A DNA stretch of 64,000 nucleotides, taken from positions 91,787 through 155,786 of the forward strand of contig CAYWLS010000006.1 of the NCBI GenBank assembly GCA_964458605.1. The letters are read 5' to 3'. Under the pieces are notes generated by a model. The model searched no databases. It was given only the letters and a program-made list of their open reading frames with translations, and was not told the DNA's origin. This DNA comes from JBBSNV01 sp964458605. Lineage in GTDB: Bacteria; Pseudomonadota; Alphaproteobacteria; Reyranellales; JAQSWP01. Shown here in pieces: positions 60,563 to 64,000 of this stretch. Position 1 is the stretch's first letter. Each line of letters starts with the position of its first letter. Position numbers and translations under genes: made by a program.

Positions 60563-61153
60563 ATGAAGCGTGTCGACGATGCCAGCCTCGATATCCTGTT
60601 CCGCCAGGCCCGCACCCATAACGGTTGGGACAGCCGCCCGGTCAGCGATGCGGAGCTGCACGAAATCTACGAACTGATGAAATGGGGGCCGACCAGCGCC
60701 AATTGCTCGCCGCTGCGCATCCTTTTCCTGCGCTCGCCCGAAGCCAAGGCCCGGCTGCTGCCGGCGATGAGTTCGGGCAACCAGGAGAAGACGCGCACGG
60801 CGCCGGTGACGGCGGTGCTGGCCTACGACGTGGAGTTCTACGAGAAGCTGCCCAAGCTGTTTCCGCATGCCCCCGAAGCCCGCACCTGGTTCGCCGGCAA
60901 CGAGGCATCGATTCACGCCACAGCGTTCCGCAATTCCTCGCTGCAGGGCGCCTATTTCATCCTGGCGGCGCGGGCGGTCGGTCTGGATTGCGGTCCGATG
61001 TCGGGCTTCGACGTGGCCAAGGTCGATGCCGCCTTCTTCCCCGACGGCAAGCACAAGGTCAATTTCATCTGCAACCTCGGCCACGGCGATTCGACGAAGC
61101 TGTTCAACAGAAGCCCGCGGTTGAACTTCGACGAGGCTTGCAAAATTCTTTGA
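60563..61153 (+). CDS. Nitroreductase-family malonic semialdehyde reductase, RutE-like
   Basis: 196 residues of the nitroreductase fold, with the start LDILFRQARTHNGWDSRPVSDAELHEIYELMKWGPTSANCSPLRILFL strongly like RutE/HadB-type enzymes (segment given for recognition spans the first 60 residues in part). FMN-binding residues include the Arg/Thr region near TSANCSPLR, and QGAYFILAARAVGLDCGPMSGFD is conserved. RutE reduces malonic semialdehyde in pyrimidine breakdown; no other rut gene is nearby, so the role is uncertain. GGAG lies 6 bases before the ATG. Confidence 0.85.
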   Translation: MKRVDDASLDILFRQARTHNGWDSRPVSDAELHEIYELMKWGPTSANCSPLRILFLRSPEAKARLLPAMSSGNQEKTRTAPVTAVLAYDVEFYEKLPKLFPHAPEARTWFAGNEASIHATAFRNSSLQGAYFILAARAVGLDCGPMSGFDVAKVDAAFFPDGKHKVNFICNLGHGDSTKLFNRSPRLNFDEACKIL

Positions 61154-61165
61154 TCGAAAGGCATG

Positions 61166-61198
61166 GACAAAGACCCTAAATACGTTCTGGTCTTTGTC
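61166..61198. promoter_or_regulatory. 10-bp perfect inverted repeat downstream of the RutE-like gene
   Basis: GACAAAGACC (61166-61175) and GGTCTTTGTC (61189-61198) pair perfectly around a 13-base AT-rich loop. It lies 12 bases after the nitroreductase stop. There is no T-tract, so it is either a terminator without a tail or an operator for the downstream operon. Further on, GGAGTAGC occurs at 61246-61253 and 61271-61278, a short direct repeat. Confidence 0.55.
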
Positions 61199-61351
61199 TG
61201 TCTCCTTTCAACATACGGAAAAACGCAGCTTACAAGGGCTAGCGGTTCGGAGTAGCATGGCCACCGTTTTGGAGTAGCGTCGGCGCGCGCCGTTGCTGTG
61301 ACGGACGCGGACAACCACAAAAACCGCCGGCGTGTTGGAGGAGGATCCGCG

Positions 61352-63142
61352 TTGCAGCCGACCGATATCGGCAACCCGACCTATTTTCACAAGGTTGTCG
61401 ATTGCCAATGGGCATGCCCCGCGCATACGCCCGTTCCCGAATACATCCGTTTGATCGCCGCTGGCCGCTACAGCGACGCCTATATGGTCAACTGGGTGTC
61501 CAATGTGTTCCCCGGTATCCTGGGCCGCACCTGCGATCGGCCCTGCGAGCCGGCCTGCCGGCGCGGCCGGGTCGAGGCCGAGCCGGTGGCGATCTGCCGC
61601 CTCAAGCGCGTCGCCGCCGACTACAAGGACGATATCGGCGACCGCCTGCCCAAGGCGCCGGCCCACGGCAACGGCAAGCGCATCGCGCTGATCGGCGCCG
61701 GACCGGCCTCGCTGACCGTGGCGCGCGACCTGGCGCCGCTCGGCTACCACATCACCATCTTCGACGGCGAGCGCCGCGGCGGCGGCATGATCCGCTCGCA
61801 GATCCCCAAATTCCGCCTGCCCGAATCTGTGATCGACGAGGAAGTCGGCTACATCGAAGGCATCGGCGGCATCGAAACGCGCTACGGCAAGATGGTCGAC
61901 AGCCTGAAGGGCGTCATCGCCCAGGGCTTCGACGCCATCTTCGTCGGCACCGGCGCGCCGCGTGGCCGCGATCTCGACATTCCCGGCCGCAAGGAAGCGG
62001 CCAAGAACATCCATATCGGCATCGACTGGCTGTCCAGCGTCTCGTTCGGCCATATCGACAAGATCGGCAAGCGCGTGATCGTGTTGGGCGGCGGCAACAC
62101 CGCGATGGATTGTTGCCGTTCCTCCAAGCGCCTGGGTGGCGAGGAGGTGGAGGTGGTGGTGCGCTCGGGCTTCGATGAGATGAAGGCGTCGCCTTGGGAG
62201 AAGGAAGACGCCATGCACGAGGGCATTCCCATCCACAACTACCTGGTGCCCAAGGAGTTCAAGCACGAGAACGGCAAGCTCACGGCCATGGTGTTCGAGA
62301 AGGTGGCGCCGAAGAAGGACGAGCAGGGCCGGCGCCAGCTGCTGCCGACCGGCGAGCCGGACGTGGTCATGCCGTGCGACGACGTGCTGGTGGCGATCGG
62401 CCAGGAGAACTCCTTTCCCTGGATCGAACGCGACATCGGCATGGAATTCGACAAGTGGGGTATGCCCAAGGTCGACGAGACCACCTTCCAGTCGACCATC
62501 CCCAACGTGTTCTTCGGCGGCGACTCCGCTTTCGGCCCCAAGAACATCATCTGGGCCGTGGCGCATGGCCATGAAGCCGCCGTGTCGATCGACAAGTTCT
62601 GCCACAACGAGGATGTCGCCAAGCGGCCGCCGCCGATGGTCACTTTGGCAAGCCAGAAGATGGGCATCCACGAGTGGAGCTACGACAACGACATCTCCAA
62701 CGACAAGCGCTACAAGGTGCCGCTCAAGGACAAGGCGGTGGCGCTGAAGAACATCAAGGTCGAGGTCGAGCTGGGCTTCGATCCCAAGCTGGGCTACGCC
62801 GAAACCCAGCGCTGCCTGAACTGCGACGTGCAGACGGTATTCACCGGCAAGCTGTGCATCGAATGCGACGCCTGCGTCGACATCTGTCCGATGGACTGCA
62901 TCACCTTCACCGAGAACGGCGAGGAAATCGACCTGCGGGCGCGCCTGCACGCGCCGGCCATCAACCGCAGCCAGGACATCTATGTCGGCGATGGGCTGAA
63001 GACCGGCCGCATCATGGCCAAGGACGAAGACGTCTGCCTGCATTGCGGCCTGTGCGCCGAGCGTTGTCCGACCGGGGCCTGGGACATGCAGAAATTCCTG
63101 CTCAACACCGCCAAAGCGGGGGCCGCATGTCGGGCCGCCTAG
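61352..63142 (+). CDS. GltD-like flavoprotein with ferredoxin domains, partner of 2-oxoacid oxidoreductase
   Basis: 596 residues. The N-terminus (WACPAHTPVPEY, GRTCDRPCEPACRRG) and the FAD/NAD(P) fold (RIALIGAGPASLTVARDLAP, VIVLGGGNTAMDCCRSSKRLG) resemble the small subunit of glutamate synthase and NfnB. The C-terminus has two [4Fe-4S] ferredoxin motifs (CIECDACVDICPMDC, CLHCGLCAERCPTG). It probably passes electrons between the oxidoreductase and NAD(P). TTG at 61352 is preferred: GGAGGAGG lies 7 bases upstream and the family starts near here; GTG at 61298 is the alternative. The next gene overlaps its end by 16 bases. Confidence 0.9.
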   Translation: MQPTDIGNPTYFHKVVDCQWACPAHTPVPEYIRLIAAGRYSDAYMVNWVSNVFPGILGRTCDRPCEPACRRGRVEAEPVAICRLKRVAADYKDDIGDRLPKAPAHGNGKRIALIGAGPASLTVARDLAPLGYHITIFDGERRGGGMIRSQIPKFRLPESVIDEEVGYIEGIGGIETRYGKMVDSLKGVIAQGFDAIFVGTGAPRGRDLDIPGRKEAAKNIHIGIDWLSSVSFGHIDKIGKRVIVLGGGNTAMDCCRSSKRLGGEEVEVVVRSGFDEMKASPWEKEDAMHEGIPIHNYLVPKEFKHENGKLTAMVFEKVAPKKDEQGRRQLLPTGEPDVVMPCDDVLVAIGQENSFPWIERDIGMEFDKWGMPKVDETTFQSTIPNVFFGGDSAFGPKNIIWAVAHGHEAAVSIDKFCHNEDVAKRPPPMVTLASQKMGIHEWSYDNDISNDKRYKVPLKDKAVALKNIKVEVELGFDPKLGYAETQRCLNCDVQTVFTGKLCIECDACVDICPMDCITFTENGEEIDLRARLHAPAINRSQDIYVGDGLKTGRIMAKDEDVCLHCGLCAERCPTGAWDMQKFLLNTAKAGAACRAA

Positions 63143-64000
63143 ACACCGCCGAGAGGAGCGCCGCGCCGGCGCCCGCGCCGCTCAAGGCGATCAACGACTT
63201 TGTCGTGCGCTTCGCCAACGTCAACGGCTCGGGCTCGGCTTCGGCCAACCAGCTTTTCGCCAAGGCGATCCTGCGCATGGGCGTGCCGGCCACGCCGCGC
63301 AACATCTTTCCGTCCAACATCCAGGGCCTGCCGACCTGGTACGAGGTGCGCGTGTCGGAAGACGGCCATCTCGGCGCCCGTGGCGGCACCGACCTGATGG
63401 TGGCGATGAACCCGCAGACCTGGGACAAGGACGTGGCCGGCATCGAGCCGGGCGGCTACCTGTTCTACGATTCGACCAAGCCGATGCCGCCGTCGAAGTT
63501 CCGGCCGGACATCAACGTCATCGGCGTGCCGCTGACCGAGATCTGCAACGCCACCTATACCGACAGCCGCCAGCGCCAGTTGTTCAAGAACATCATGTAT
63601 GTCGGCGCCTTGTCGGCGCTGATCGATATGGACGTGGCGGTGATCGAGAAGCTGCTCGCCGAGCAGTTCAAATCCAACGAGAAACTGGTCAAGGCCAACC
63701 TCCATGCGCTGCATCTGGGCCGCGACTGGGTGATCGAGAATCTGCCCTATCCGATCGGGCTGACCTTGCGTCACGCCGACAAGGTGGGCGACCGCATCTT
63801 CCTCGAAGGCAATTCCGCCGTCGCGTTGGGCGCGGTCTATGGCGGCGCCACGGTGTGCGCCTGGTATCCCATCACGCCGTCCTCCTCGGTGGCCGAGGCC
63901 TTCACCTCCTGGTGCAAGCGCTACCGCACCGAGCCCGAGACCGGCCGGGCACGCTACGCCATCGTCCAGGCCGAGGACGAGATCGCCTCGATCGGCATGG
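63127..64000 (+). CDS. 2-oxoacid:acceptor oxidoreductase alpha subunit, cut by the window edge
   Basis: About 291 residues before the window ends. An N-terminal gamma-type domain (IVR-like VVRFANVNGSGSASANQLFAK, VSEDGHLGARGGTDLMVAMNP) is fused to the start of an alpha (pyrimidine-domain) region (GNSAVALGAVYGGATVCAWYPITPSSSVAEAF), as in KorA of 2-oxoglutarate:ferredoxin oxidoreductase. It decarboxylates a 2-oxoacid with ferredoxin or another acceptor. The beta (TPP-binding) subunit should follow beyond 64000. The ATG overlaps the flavoprotein stop by 16 bases. Confidence 0.93.
   Translation, partial: MSGRLDTAERSAAPAPAPLKAINDFVVRFANVNGSGSASANQLFAKAILRMGVPATPRNIFPSNIQGLPTWYEVRVSEDGHLGARGGTDLMVAMNPQTWDKDVAGIEPGGYLFYDSTKPMPPSKFRPDINVIGVPLTEICNATYTDSRQRQLFKNIMYVGALSALIDMDVAVIEKLLAEQFKSNEKLVKANLHALHLGRDWVIENLPYPIGLTLRHADKVGDRIFLEGNSAVALGAVYGGATVCAWYPITPSSSVAEAFTSWCKRYRTEPETGRARYAIVQAEDEIASIGM

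Overview
The window is high-GC (about two thirds G+C by eye), densely coded bacterial chromosome. Core gene content and order (pyrB-pyrC, plsY-dprA-topA-rnr, ruvX, gatCAB, L33, tRNA-Ser) and the many oxidoreductase and CoA genes point to an alphaproteobacterium, most likely of the Rhodospirillales type; this is inferred from gene content, not from a database search. I see no phage, transposase, CRISPR array or rRNA. About 63 protein genes and one tRNA can be supported.

Layout. 1-8.5 kb: a truncated secreted protein, an alanyl-tRNA editing protein, an AraC regulator, an aldehyde dehydrogenase, ribosomal protein L33, a GFA-fold protein, a luciferase-like monooxygenase, then a divergent pair of citrate synthases, one fused to a helix-turn-helix domain. 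8.5-13.1 kb: RNase T2, an MlrC-type peptidase, a Pr6Pr membrane protein and two methyltransferases. 13.3-32.7 kb: a housekeeping block: pyrimidine synthesis (pyrB, degenerate pyrC), a membrane nuclease-like protein and topoisomerase IB, plsY, dprA, topA, rnr, a DUF983 protein, an S41 protease lipoprotein, an AEC transporter, ruvX and the gatCAB amidotransferase operon. 32.8-50.6 kb: accessory metabolism: DJ-1/PfpI protein, three glutathione transferases, transglutaminase, an OmpR/histidine-kinase pair, MepA endopeptidase, a divergent SDR / enoyl-CoA hydratase unit with TauD dioxygenase and ketopantoate reductase-like genes, an OmpA-like protein, tRNA-Ser(GCU), hemolysin III, a second TauD protein, a secreted FGE-fold protein, a membrane-bound nucleotide cyclase, and a CoA-transferase/hydrolase. 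50.9-64 kb: quinone oxidoreductase, a GH15 glycosidase coupled to an SDR, a DUF1254/DUF1214 pair, an RluA pseudouridine synthase, an M20 amidohydrolase followed by a three-subunit flavin/iron-sulfur amine (opine-type) dehydrogenase, a RutE-like nitroreductase, and the start of a 2-oxoacid:acceptor oxidoreductase operon with its own GltD-like flavoprotein.

How genes work together. Several tight units show translational coupling (ATGA or TGATG overlaps): pyrB/pyrC, the two-component pair, SDR/GH15, DUF1214/DUF1254, the three dehydrogenase subunits, and the GltD-like/2-oxoacid oxidoreductase pair. Non-coding DNA holds several intrinsic-terminator hairpins, two 100-116 bp dispersed-repeat-like elements, a cluster of palindromic repeats near the citrate synthase, two short tandem repeats, and palindromic operator candidates in two divergent promoters.

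The most unusual items are the HTH-citrate synthase fusion with a palindrome in its divergent promoter, the pyrC with an altered metal motif, the iron-sulfur amine dehydrogenase operon next to an M20 hydrolase, and the flavoprotein-coupled 2-oxoacid oxidoreductase. I found no clear evidence of a wholly undescribed system.
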